Positions 57,101 to 63,960 of a stretch of DNA of 64,000 nucleotides are shown one piece after another. Position 1 is the stretch's first letter. Every line of letters starts with the position of its first letter. The stretch lies in assembly GCF_022581195.2 (NCBI RefSeq), contig NC_061482.1:1922001-1986000 (forward strand). The letters are read 5' to 3'. Under the pieces are notes generated by a model that was not told where the DNA came from, searched no databases, and saw nothing but the letters and a program-made list of their open reading frames with translations. The stretch comes from Helicoverpa zea (lineage: Eukaryota > Arthropoda > Insecta > Lepidoptera > Noctuidae). The position numbers and the translations under genes were made by a program.

Positions 57101-60100
57101 CGCTAGTGTAGTTTGACAATGTCAATCACGAAACTTTAAGGTAGAATTCCGTGGGTCGCGATTGTCGCAGCCGCGCGCGACAAAAGTCAACCTATGAAAA
57201 TGTATGGCACCGCTGCCGAGGGCTGCGACAGTCGCGCGCGGACGACGAATTTCGTGAGCCGCTCGCGGCCGTTCGCTTCTCAACATGGTCTAGCGCTTAA
57301 TAACATCTATAGAATTTTAGTAAAACCAGAATTAAATTTTTGACAATGCCGCGAGCAGCTTACGAAATTCGTCGGCCGCGCGCGACTGTCACGGGCCTCG
57401 ACAACGGTGCCATACATTTTCAAAGGTTGACTATTGTCGCGTCCACGGAATTCTACCTTTAGATCGAAGTCGAAGTGAGAGTGATGTCGAAGTGAGTTGT
57501 GATATTTTATAGAATCGACATGCAGAAATCCGTGAAGTGTTCTCTACTCAATAATTAACAAATATTTAATTTAGTTCTTTCATAACTTACTCATTAACTT
57601 AAACCTAAAACGAATCTAATATTTACAGCTTAAAACTAATAAAGAACATCAAAAAATTGGTCCCCGTCGCTGTCACTCAGTAATGTACCCAAAAGGCTGG
57701 CAGCATTGCCAAGTTGGATAGCAATACTTAATCTTAATAATTAGTCAAAAATACCTACAAAATAGCATTGCAATTCTCACAATAATTCACTTTGCTATTT
57801 CTACCATTGTGAATTCGCGTCACGTCCTTTTCAAAAGCAAATCCTTTCGAATACCTACAAAACGCAATAAACGATAAAAAAATCAATTTCAAATTCCCAT
57901 TTAGCTTAAAAACCTGAATGCATCTAGCAATCCATTGAAAAACTTCCCTGAATATATCAAACTAAACTTTTAATAACACTTTTATACGGCAAAACGTGTT
58001 GCTTTTGTTTTTTAGTGCCCCGTAACAGCTCTCACACACTGTAAACTTTTAGTTGGCCGATAGTCGTTTGGGCTTTTTAATTGGTATAGAGATGAATGTT
58101 AGTACTATACTATACCGACGCCTTAGAGTGAAAACCTCGTAAGTGCAAGAGATAACTTTTCAGGATAAGGATTGGTATTCGATATTTTTTACGATTATCT
58201 TCCAAGAAATGCAATAAAAAAATATTGAGAAAAAATGCATTTTTCAGGATAAGGATTAGTATTCCATATTTTTTACGATTATCTTCCAAGAAATGCAATA
58301 AAAAAATATTGAGAAAAAATGCATTTCCGAGGTTTTCATTCTAAGACGACGATACTAATATTGTAAAGAGGAAGACTTTGTTTGTTTATATGTAATGGAT
58401 AAAATATTTTTAAAATTTTTCCCCATTAGAAAGCTACATTATCTGCGAGTAATATAGGTTATATTTTATCCCGGTACGAGCAGTAGTTCCCACGGGATGT
58501 GGGTGTAACCGCGGGAAAACGGCTACAACTTTATAAAGAGCAGATATTTAGCCGGTATCAGATCGACTAAAAATTTTGAAACTACCATCGGCGCCAACTA
58601 TTGGCCGACTGTTTTGTCTGTAGTATGTAGATGGTCTAATACGGCAAACTGTGTTGTTTTGTTCTTAGTGCCCCGTAGGAAAGTACGGAGTCTAATCGGG
58701 TCAGCCATTTTTTATTAAACCGGCGTCAGATCATTTTTTTGTTAGTTCTTTTTTGTATTTTAATTGCTTTCTTGATTAGTAAAATAAACTACGAAGACAG
58801 GTTGATTGTTTCAGGCCTTAGTTAATGAGTAGTCTTAGTTTACAAACTCAGAAACTTTTTTTTTAAACCATTTATCTTATATTACAGCTATTATAACTTT
58901 TTTGCGTTCCCACATAAAGTCTTTTTTCCTTTTTCAAGATTTAAACTATTTGTGCACCAAATTCTATACAAATCAGTTCTGTAGTTTTCAACTGAAAACC
59001 GATCATGCTCATAGACAAAGTGGATTTTTTTTCGCAACACCGCATGGTATACAGTCGCTTTTTCTGTTCCTATGTCCCTTTGTATGCTTAAATCTTTAAA
59101 ACTACGCTACCGTTTTTCATGCGTTTTTTTTTTTAATCAGATATAGTGTTTCAAGAGGAAGGTTTATTATGTATAATAACATCCATTAAATAGCGAGGAA
59201 ATACTGTTATCCCGTGCGAAGCCGCGGCGGACCGCTTGTTTATAATACTATAAGTATGATAATTCGTTTTAGAGTACATGTCCCCAATTGGCCCTCAATG
59301 CAACATGTCAATACAAAGGGCCTGTCAATTCGCTGTATCAACCACATTGATTGAATGTAACCAACACGCCTATTATCTAGAACAATAGTATTATAGGTAC
59401 TAATATTACCAGTAACGCGAGATACCAATTAAATGGTCGTATTAAGAGCGGGGGAACATTCAGACATTAGATATCATGGTCTCGGAACCACTTCTGTATT
59501 GTCGGTTAAGGACAATTGACTCTCAATTGAAGTTCAAAACTTTGAGAAGATAATGATGGCTTTGACTGTTGTTGGGTTGAGATAGTTTTCAGAATTACTT
59601 AGTAAAAGGCTATGAGGTGTTGTTTTTTTATTTGATGGGGGTAGAGCATTGCTTTAGCAAGCTAGGTTTATTAGATATAAAAACTCATAAGAACAAAAAC
59701 TATATTCGAAGAGTTCTTGGATGGGAGACCATCTTGTCGTAGCGAGTTCTTTCGTGTATCGAAAGGCACGATAAAATTGTGATAAAAAAAATAAAATTGA
59801 TTCGGAAAATAAAATATAGACAACATGTTTTTACTAAGAGGGGGCAATATTTGCCATTGTATATTTTTTTCGGTTTCAGTCTGGACGAGTGGGACCTACT
59901 GTAAACGTTTTACAATCATTACTACCTCCAAAGAGACTATCAATTACTAGATTATGTCCTTTACTTTAATTCAGTATATTCGGTAACTAATTTTGGTTTT
60001 CTTTTGTCCAACAGGCTTCCACGTGAGCTCATGGCCCCAGCGCTCTACCGCCGCAATGTACAAGTAAGTAAATTATATATCTACTTCTCATCATCATCTG

Positions 60101-63098
60101 CCTAGACTTTACCCAACTATTTACCCGGGCATTCCACTACATCCTTGATATATTTCTGATACTGGACCATCATCATCTCCCGAGCCTTTTCCCACCTATG
60201 TTGGGGTCAGCTTCCAGTCTAACCGGATGCAGCTGAGTACCAGTGTTTTAGAAGGAGCGACTGCCTATCTCACCTCCTCAACTTAGTTATCAAGGACAAA
60301 CCAACACCCCTTGGTGTGCTTCTCATTATTAAAAAAAATATATAAACTACTTCATAGTATAGACATTACTACGGTAGGCAGTAATAGCTAGTGGTACATC
60401 CCACACTTATAACGTTTTCACATTAACGGAATTTGCGTAAACCTGTAGAAAAGATAATATATGGCAGACAATGATGAAAGAAATTCAAAACCTACCATTG
60501 CACGCGGGACAACGCCCTCACGAACCAAGTGTTGCCGCGAAAAACCCGCTAGTAAGAATACGCTAGGCAGTGATTGAGTGGTACAGTACTTACTTAATCG
60601 AGTAAGAATACAGACAGCAAGATACTGAGAAACAAACATAGATAACTACAAACGAGAACATGCAATCGAGTGATCGCTTAACCAATGAACAGCAAATTTC
60701 TTTTACAACTTAAGTTCACACACACAACACCGCGACTTTTACGATATACTAGCCGTTTTCTCGCGGTTTCACGCACGTCCCGTGGAAACTACTACCAGCA
60801 CCTGGATAAAATATAGCCTGTGCTATTTGGCAAGAGTGTAGCTATCTAACAGTGAAATATTTTTTCAAATCGGATCAGTAATTACGGAGCTTTTTCAGTA
60901 TAAAGAATCAAATAAACAAAATATTAATCCTTGTTATGTTACTATAGATAAGTTCTATAAAATCCACGCAAACTTTACGAACACTGCCCATACGCGCGGT
61001 CTTGTGGTTTTTTATCTGTTGACGCGGTTAGATCTCTCACTGGAGAATCGTTTAACCGCTTAGATCCGGTTAATATTTGTCCGCAACGGTGTGCGGTGTC
61101 GTGTGCGAATCGCCTTATTCGTACGAATAAATACGAATCGTGTGTGAGATAGCATTTGGTTTTGACGGAGCGTTCTTCCCCCCTACTCCCCAATTCCCCC
61201 CTCCTAACTCTTGAGTGCGGGTCGTTTGTTCGGACAATTTGTATAGTCAAGAATTCTATAATGGAATTTCTGTGACGAATGTATGTGTGACCAATTTTTG
61301 ATAGTCACTTATAATTGTGACGAATTCCTACCAGGCATGACAAATTTTTATACGAATGTTGCTGTAGAAAAAAAGTTTGCTTATTAAAAAAAGTTGCAGT
61401 ACGTAGTTTCTATTTTAATTTTTCCATGTTTTAATTAACAGCTCGCGGCGCTGTTTACTGAGATAGTAAATAATAATTACTGCACATTATGCTCAGAAAC
61501 CTTTTCCTTTCTTCAATTAATTTCCTCTTTTGCAGAGTTTTGTTGCTTGTCAAACACACACAATATGGAGTTGTGTGCAAACAATTTATTTTCTCGTAAA
61601 GCCTAAAGTTATTGCTCAAATTATGAGAAGAAAAATGTGTTTCATTGTTTTTCTTATTTCGTGTTATATTTTTGGGAAGATTCTTCTGGCTAACGCATTT
61701 CGATAAGGTAATTGAAAAAAACAAGTTGTCGATTGGTAATATCTGTATCCTAGATACATTAAAAATAAAGATAAAAAGCTGAGTCAGAAGTTAAGGCACG
61801 GAGAAAAAAAAATATTTTTGCTCTCCTGTTAACCTTGGTTTCGTCCTCTACGTTCATAGAAAATTACAAATCGGTATCGAAACAGGCAGAACAAACCATA
61901 TACCAGTTTGATTTAAATCACTCGAATTTTAAATCTTTCCTTTTTTTGTTGTATAGATTAAGTCAAATATTTTTTATGTATGATCTAATCTGTATAATTA
62001 CTTTGGAAATAAATATCTATTATATATAAATATATATTATATTATATTTCCTAGTTGTAAATGTACATAAAATCTTATTATAAATGGTAGAATGAGTCAG
62101 CATAATGATTTAAATATTTATTTAATAGAAAAAATTGTACAGCAGGCCCGTTATTTAAGGCGTAAAATAGTAACTAGTCAGTCAGTCAAGATATAGCTAT
62201 GCATAGTTATCAAACAACCTAACATAGGTAGATCTAGCTAGTTGTTATACATAAAATATACAACATCTGTCAAACATCCAACACTATATCAAATCTGTCT
62301 GTATTGTTGACTCTTGTACTTCGAATACAGAGTGCCTCTGAATAATTTACAAGCGTTTTGAATACAAGCCGATTCATCTAGTAATGTGTAATATCTTTAA
62401 TTAACTTCTAAATGATGTCAACAAGCGAATTGCTGACTGTCGCTTTTAATTGATTGATAATGAGTGTAGCAGGAGTAATAGTTAGCTTTTGAATATAAAG
62501 TGTTTTGTTGAAATAATGTTCGGGGTATTGCCAAAAAAACTTGAAGTTTAATGGTCTTTTGTAAAGAGTCAAGTTAAACCCATAAGAATACTGAAAAGCA
62601 AGTGCGAGTATAGGAGCCCCCCAAAATATTTATTTAATTCTAGTTTTCAGTCTGTTTGTTGTTGTTATAGCGGCAACAGAAATACATCATCTGTGAAAAT
62701 GTCAGCTCTCTAACTATCACAGTTCATGAGATACAGCCTGGTGACAGACGGACGGACGAACGGACGGACGGACAGAGGGGCGAAAACAATAGGGTCCCGT
62801 GTTATACCTACACACGAAATTTCAACCAAAGCATCCATACATTCTCACAAACTGTATATGTATATATAAATATATACTGTATATATATATATATTTATAT
62901 ATATATATATAATATTAGTATTATTATACTAATGCTATACTATTCTGTTGCAGCTGCATGCGCCGCTTCCAACAAGTCGATTGGGGGGGGGTGCGGCGTG
63001 ACACACACAACGTATTCACCAAGCTCATCAGGACCAAGGACCCCCGCGATTCGGAACCCACCCAAGAGATCACCTTGCCTGGAAGACAACGACTTTCG
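42182..63098 (+). CDS. N-terminal coding part of an unidentified host protein (spliced)
   Basis: The coding parts are 42182-42185, 60015-60063 and 62954-63098. Joined, they give 66 codons: M-S, then FHVSSWPQRSTAAMY, then N (split codon), then 48 residues that include CMRRFQQVDWGGVRRD, FTKLIRTKDPRDSEP and end in GRQRLS. Exon phases fit exactly: 1 base plus 2 bases at the first junction, 2 plus 1 at the second, and the last exon ends on a codon boundary. All donors are GTAAGT and the last two introns have CTAAT-like branch sites 20-25 nt before the acceptor. The N-terminus is basic and polar, with no signal peptide or membrane segment. I do not recognise the family. It continues past the window. 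Confidence 0.75.
42270..42352 (-). mobile_element. T1 SINE tail fragment
   Basis: CTCCCGAGCCTTTGCCCAAC, TATGTTGGGGTCGGCTTAC and CCAGCGCTTTACAAGGAGC are the T1 tail end only. It lies 85 bp downstream of exon 2. Confidence 0.7.
42520..42917. mobile_element. TAA-flanked MITE, tandem unit 1 (398 bp)
   Basis: TAA stands at 42517-42519 and 42918-42920. The left end GAGCCCTGCCTCATTAGGAC mirrors the right end (reverse strand GAGCTCTGGCTCACTAGGAC) for about 40 bp, with a TGGCGACGTCGCC palindromic block near both termini. Open frames inside are by-products of its GC-rich sequence. TAA target sites suggest PIF/Harbinger type. Confidence 0.8.
42921..43307. mobile_element. TAA-flanked MITE, tandem unit 2 (387 bp)
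   Basis: It is nearly identical to unit 1 but lacks 11 bp (CGACGGTTTGG, present at 42611-42621). It shares the TAA at 42918-42920 with unit 1 and ends at TAA 43308-43310. Only a handful of substitutions separate the two units. Confidence 0.8.
43311..45324. other. AT-rich intronic stretch, no gene seen
   Basis: No splice-bounded exon, RNA gene or clearly bounded repeat is seen. Its most structured piece is around 43500-43570 (CGATGCATTCGTTCGAGTTC and CGATGCGATGCAAG), which is low-complexity and unassigned. Confidence 0.45.
45325..45595 (+). repeat. Dispersed repeat with GGGTTCCGTACC termini, diverged copy 3
   Basis: AACCTGGTTAAGCGCGAGTT, GAAGGGTTCTGTACCATTAT at the left and GAGTACGGAACCCTAAAA at the right keep the termini. 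The (GGAC)n run has been lost and the middle is about 20-30 percent diverged by eye. Confidence 0.6.
45772..46152 (+). mobile_element. tRNA-headed SINE, tail T1, full length
   Basis: The head GTGGTGGCCTAGTGGGCAAA, an intact B-box GGGTTCGATTCC, the T1 body, and the end AAAAGGCTCGGAGGATGATG are all present. GTTTAAAGTC precedes the head (45761-45770) and GTTTAAAGTC follows the tail (46155-46164), giving a direct duplication of at least 10 bp. This is among the best preserved copies, so among the youngest. Confidence 0.85.
46310..46465 (+). mobile_element. Helitron-like degenerate copy
   Basis: TCTATTACTGCACCTAGGCA, GCTTATATCCGTTCTCAAAT and ATAATATTAGTAAGGATTAA are family-like. No CTAGT end. Confidence 0.35.
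46466..47005. other. AT-rich intronic stretch, no feature seen
   Basis: No exon or repeat could be supported. Confidence 0.4.
47006..47050. repeat. Perfect hairpin, 20-bp stem, 5-nt loop
   Basis: AATATTTCAATGTTAGCTAG (47006-47025) pairs without mismatch with 47031-47050 around CTACA. The loop is too short for a typical pre-miRNA. Confidence 0.85.
47085..47170 (+). mobile_element. Helitron-like internal fragment
   Basis: CTAGACTATATTTTGTCCCA, GTACGGGACAAACAAACAAG and a following TTCTTTATCAATTAGC-type segment recur at 48830-48900 and elsewhere. Confidence 0.4.
48215..48350. mobile_element. T2 fragment (+) abutting T1 fragment (-)
   Basis: GCTCAATCCTTTGCCGTGTG to CCCAGCAGTGGGCGATAATA is the T2 end on the plus strand. 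ACCATCATCTTCCGAGCTTT and TCCCAACTATGTTGG, 15 bp later, is the T1 end on the minus strand. The two tails face each other. Confidence 0.6.
48495..48570 (+). mobile_element. Helitron-like 3' fragment
   Basis: CTACTGTTATCCGGTTGTTA, GGATGCGGGTGAAACCGCAG and GATCAGCTAGTTT end in CTAGT. Confidence 0.45.
48735..48900 (+). mobile_element. Helitron-like fragment
   Basis: TTTGTTTTGTTTGCATCCTA, AAGCTCCGAACTAATTTGAC and ATAGACTATATTTTATCGGC are family phrases. It directly precedes the TIR element at 48901. Confidence 0.4.
48901..49320. mobile_element. About 420-bp TIR element, copy 2
   Basis: The left end TATCGGGTGTGTCGTTCATA and right end (reverse strand TACAGAGTGTGTCGTTCATA) match, and TAATCACATTAA extends both. 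It is collinear with copy 1 at 11193, with an extra segment around 49085-49130 (ACTGACAGCTGTCAACTGAG) that includes a small palindrome. Confidence 0.65.
49489..49715. mobile_element. GGCCGAC foldback family, short full copy
   Basis: The left end AAGAGTACCCGTACACTGCA mirrors the right end (reverse strand AAGAGTATCCGCACATTGCA). The internal AATCTTGATTCCAATCAAAG and GTCTGACAACGTCTAAATAC follow the family. It is flanked by CCAACTAAGAG on the left and CCAACTAAGAG about 8 bp beyond the right end, so a further local duplication is possible. Confidence 0.65.
49720..51330. other. AT-rich intronic stretch, no gene seen
   Basis: Long plain intronic DNA. Near 51040-51125 there are weak T1-like pieces (CATCGGCTTAGCCATTTCCC, GTGACCTATCTGACC) too decayed to bound. 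Confidence 0.4.
51355..51415. repeat. Short GCTACG palindromic cluster
   Basis: GCTACGAAGCTACGTAGC, then TGCGTAGTAACTTCGTAGC, makes a nested palindrome with a 9-bp outer stem. Function unknown. Confidence 0.6.
51568..51928 (-). mobile_element. tRNA-headed SINE, tail T1, near full length
   Basis: ATCATCATCCTCCGAGC, AACTATGTTGGGGTCGAGTT, the T1 body and the B-box complement GGAATCGAACTCGCGCCC are present. The head stops at GAGAGGTTGG, where GGTT is repeated three times, so the A-box portion is missing. Confidence 0.75.
52087..52232. mobile_element. 146-bp MITE, copy 1
   Basis: The left end CCGTCTTACCACAAAAACTT mirrors the right end (reverse strand GGGCCTTACTACAAAAACTT). It is flanked by TTA on the left and TCA on the right. 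It is almost identical to, and the same length as, the copy at 53875. Confidence 0.7.
52714..53870. other. AT-rich intronic stretch with weak foldback traces
   Basis: Around 53225-53370 CATCTATCAGACCAACTATC and GACCAACAGTTAAATCTGCT recall the GGCCGAC family ends but are too diverged to bound. No exon is supported. Confidence 0.35.
53875..54020. mobile_element. 146-bp MITE, copy 2, TAA target duplication
   Basis: TAA stands at 53872-53874 and 54021-54023. The sequence differs from the copy at 52087 by only a few bases. TIRs are about 20 bp. Confidence 0.8.
54245..54352 (+). mobile_element. Helitron-like fragment
   Basis: GTCCAGCCTTCACGCCGAAA, AATAGTCTAGAGCCTGAGAA and CTACATTTTATCTGGGTATG match phrases at 55630-55740. 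Confidence 0.4.
54701..54981. mobile_element. GGCCGAC foldback copy inside a 30-bp host duplication
   Basis: The element spans about 54730-54950 (GAGTATCCACAGACCGGAG to CGACTAAAAGTTCGTAGTG). Immediately outside it, TAGTTTCAGGCAT...TATTGGTTTAG is present on both sides (54701-54729 and 54951-54981), with a 5-7 bp difference in the middle. The duplication is much longer than a transposase target duplication. Confidence 0.65.
55625..55770 (+). mobile_element. Helitron-like fragment
   Basis: GTTCGGCTTTCACGCCAAAA, GATAGTCTAGAGCTTAAAAA, CTCCCGGTGCGGGATATAG and ATCATCTAGTAATATA follow the family and end in CTAGT. Confidence 0.5.
56251..57019. mobile_element. 769-bp TIR element, TA flanks
   Basis: The left end GGGGAGGTAGGGGAGGGATG mirrors the right end (reverse strand GGGGAGGTAGGGGAGAGATG) and GGGCA extends both. 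TA occurs at 56249-56250 and 57020-57021. Open frames inside are short, and a perfect hairpin lies at 56943-56979. A TA target suggests Tc1/mariner-like mobility, but G-rich termini of this kind are also found elsewhere, so the class is open. Confidence 0.65.
56943..56979. repeat. Perfect hairpin, 16-bp stem, 5-nt loop
   Basis: AAATCAGAATAAAAGG pairs exactly with 56964-56979 around ACCCC. Beyond it TGATCA on each side extends the stem with a 2-nt bulge. It lies 40 bp inside the right end of the 56251 element. Confidence 0.8.
57139..57458. mobile_element. 320-bp foldback MITE, TTA target duplication
   Basis: TTA stands at 57136-57138 and 57459-57461. The left end AGGTAGAATTCCGTGGGTCG mirrors the right end AGGTAGAATTCCGTGGACGC (reverse strand). 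The arms continue through AAAATGTATGGCACCG, GACAGTCGCGCGCGG and GACGAATTTCGT, over 100 bp. It is strongly CpG-rich, unlike its flanks. The TTA site fits PIF/Harbinger. Confidence 0.8.
58025..58110. mobile_element. GGCCGAC foldback family, end fragment
   Basis: CTCACACACTGTAAACTTTT, AGTTGGCCGATAGTCGTTTG and GATGAATGTTAGTAC are the family left end. It stops where the next TIR element begins. Confidence 0.5.
58122..58348. mobile_element. TIR element with internal 84-bp tandem duplication
   Basis: CTTAGAGTGAAAACCTCG on the left mirrors CTTAGAATGAAAACCTCG (reverse strand) on the right. The interior is two near-identical 84-bp units starting at 58157 and 58241 (TTTTCAGGATAAGGATT, ACGATTATCTTCCAAGAAAT, AATATTGAGAAAAAATGCAT). 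The target site is unclear: TTA is on the left and TAA on the right. Confidence 0.7.
58370..58535 (+). mobile_element. Helitron-like copy, nearly complete core
   Basis: TGTTTATATGTAATGGATAA, AGAAAGCTACATTATCTGCG, TATATTTTATCCCGGTACG and CGCGGGAAAACGGCTA follow the family from start to end. The final CTAGT has become CTACA. Confidence 0.5.
58540..58660. mobile_element. GGCCGAC foldback family, partial copy
   Basis: AGAGCAGATATTTAGCCGGT, ATCAGATCGACTAAAAATTT and CGCCAACTATTGGCCGACTG are family phrases. Confidence 0.5.
59020..59240 (+). mobile_element. Helitron-like degenerate copy
   Basis: AAAACTACGCTACCGTTTTT, CATGCGTTTTTTTTTTTAAT and CCCGTGCGAAGCCGCGGCGG are present. The 3' end reads GGACCGCTTGTTT instead of CTAGT. 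Confidence 0.35.
59695..59790 (+). mobile_element. 5S-headed SINE head fragment
   Basis: GAGTTCTTGGATGGGAGACC, ATCTTGTCGTAGCGAGTTCT and CGTGTATCGAAAGGCACGAT match the 3' end of 5S rRNA and the following junction. The 5S part here (TTGGATGGGAGACC) keeps the 5S internal promoter spacing but lacks GTTAAGC upstream. Confidence 0.5.
60015..60063 (+). CDS. Coding exon 3 of the host gene (49 nt)
   Basis: The acceptor is TTTTCTTTTGTCCAACAG| and the donor AA|GTAAGTAA. In the frame set by exon 2 it reads (A)GC TTC CAC ... TAC AA, giving S then FHVSSWPQRSTAAMY and the first two bases of an Asn codon. The other two frames either stop inside the exon or fail in exon 4. A branch-like TAACTAAT lies 23-30 nt upstream of the acceptor. 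Confidence 0.75.
60172..60315 (-). mobile_element. T1 SINE tail fragment
   Basis: ATCATCTCCCGAGCCTTTTC, CTATGTTGGGGTCAGCTTCC and GGAGCGACTGCCTATCTCAC are T1 in complement. It is preceded by a shorter, decayed T1 end at about 60090-60120. Confidence 0.7.
60749..60925 (-). mobile_element. Helitron-like copy (minus)
   Basis: ACTAGCCGTTTTCTCGCGGT, CCCGTGGAAACTACTACCAG, GATAAAATATAGCCTGTGCT and TCAAATCGGATCAGTAATTA form the reverse complement of the family, starting with the CTAGT end. Confidence 0.5.
61250..62580. other. AT-rich intronic stretch, no feature seen
   Basis: There is no supported exon. Just upstream (61010-61230) there is a mildly GC-rich piece with a TTATTCGTACGAATAA palindrome and C-runs, which I cannot classify. 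Confidence 0.4.
62585..62805 (+). repeat. Dispersed repeat with GGGTTCCGTACC termini, truncated copy 4
   Basis: CAAGTGCGAGTATAGGAGCC, ATAGCGGCAACAGAAATACA, CATGAGATACAGCCTGGTGA and a (GGAC)n run at 62745-62774 follow the family, and AATAGGGTCCCGTGTT marks its broken right side. Both termini are missing. Confidence 0.65.
62850..62930. repeat. AT dinucleotide palindromic tract before exon 4
   Basis: A (TA)n run, with ACTGTATATGTATATATAAA and TATATATATATTTATATATA forming overlapping inverted repeats, ends about 25 bp before the acceptor of exon 4 and adjoins the branch-like TACTAAT. Confidence 0.8.
62954..63098 (+). CDS. Coding exon 4 of the host gene (145 nt)
   Basis: The acceptor is TTCTGTTGCAG| and the donor TTTCG|GTAAGTTA. 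In the frame from exon 3 it completes an Asn codon and encodes 48 residues beginning CMRRFQQVDWGGVRRD and ending with LPGRQRLS, on a codon boundary. Frame 1 hits TGA after 15 codons, so the assigned frame is the open one. It contains nine consecutive G (62983-62991) encoding W-G-G-V. Its GC content and codon choice differ clearly from flanking introns. The next exon must lie beyond the window. Confidence 0.75.
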
Positions 63099-63404
63099 GT
63101 AAGTTAACTTTACTTACAACTTCTAGGTACGTTTCACTGGTTGCCGATGAAGTGTCAGTTAGTTCTGTGCTAGTTCGATGCTGTCTGCCGGTGAAGGCTA
63201 CTTATAATTTTTGCCAGATATGGTACCCGAAATCGATGAAACCTAATTTATAGTTTATCTGTAAAATAAATTCCTGATAGGTTATCAGATACTTTATCAG
63301 TAACCGGTGAAAACGCATCTAGTTTATATTATAGACTTAAAATTTCGTGCGTATATTTCACTGATTTATAATTTCGAAGACATAATCTAGACACACGGCA
63401 GTGT

Positions 63405-63960
63405 GTCCGCCAAGTTCGAGCAAAAAAAAGCGACACACCGGCCGTGGGTTATATTACACGAACCATTTCGGGCCAAATTCGACCCCCCTATAACTCAAAA
63501 TCTATTTTATTTACGCATATCAAATTTCTAGTATCTGTTGAGACCCTCTCACTTATCTAAAATACAAAATTTCATTATCATACCTATTGTAGGTCTTGAG
63601 ATATTGACGTCAGAAAATCGCTATTTTTACTATACACTCACTGACTGACTCACTCATCAAAAACCTAGACCACTTCCAATGGTCGTATTGACTTGAAATT
63701 TGGCATGGAGGTAGGTCTTTATGTCAAGGTAAAGGGAAAAATCTGAAAATGGCCAAGTGTGAGTCAGTTTCAAAATAATGAAGGTGTACATTTATACCCG
63801 GTGTAAAGGACAATGGGCACTTTGTATGGGATTTGGTACCCGCTCCAACAGCAACGTATTATATATCATTAGAAAGGTATTTACGTGAAGAATAATAAAA
63901 ACTATGGAGCTTGCCTCAATTAGCTGTCCGATCCAAGAACGATAAAAATTGAATCGACGT
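63405..63960. repeat. Unclassified lepidopteran dispersed repeat
   Basis: CCCCCCTATAACTCAAAATC, TCTTGAGATATTGACGTCAG, CACTCACTGACTGACTCACT and TTGACTTGAAATTTGGCATG resemble a frequent lepidopteran repeat. Boundaries, strand and class are not visible. It lies in the intron after exon 4. Confidence 0.4.

Larger units (their letters stand above)
42186..60014 (+). other. Intron 2 (about 17.8 kb)
   Basis: It is bounded by GTAAGT at 42186 and TCCAACAG ending 60014, with a branch-like TAACTAAT at 59984-59991. It contains the tandem TAA-flanked elements, full-length SINEs and many foldback repeats listed separately. Confidence 0.7.
60064..62953 (+). other. Intron 3 (about 2.9 kb)
   Basis: It is bounded by GTAAGT at 60064 and CTATTCTGTTGCAG at 62953, with TACTAAT at 62927-62933 as probable branch site. 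It contains a T1 SINE fragment, a Helitron-like copy, a dispersed repeat and an AT dinucleotide tract close to the acceptor. Confidence 0.75.

Noticed and set aside
58122..58348. Possible two-unit CRISPR-like array
   Set aside because: The two units are contiguous 84-bp tandem copies between terminal inverted repeats, with no spacer.
60975..61250. Possible alternative first exon (mildly GC-rich)
   Set aside because: No GTAAGT-type donor, no ATG-free leader character, and C-runs suggest low-complexity sequence.
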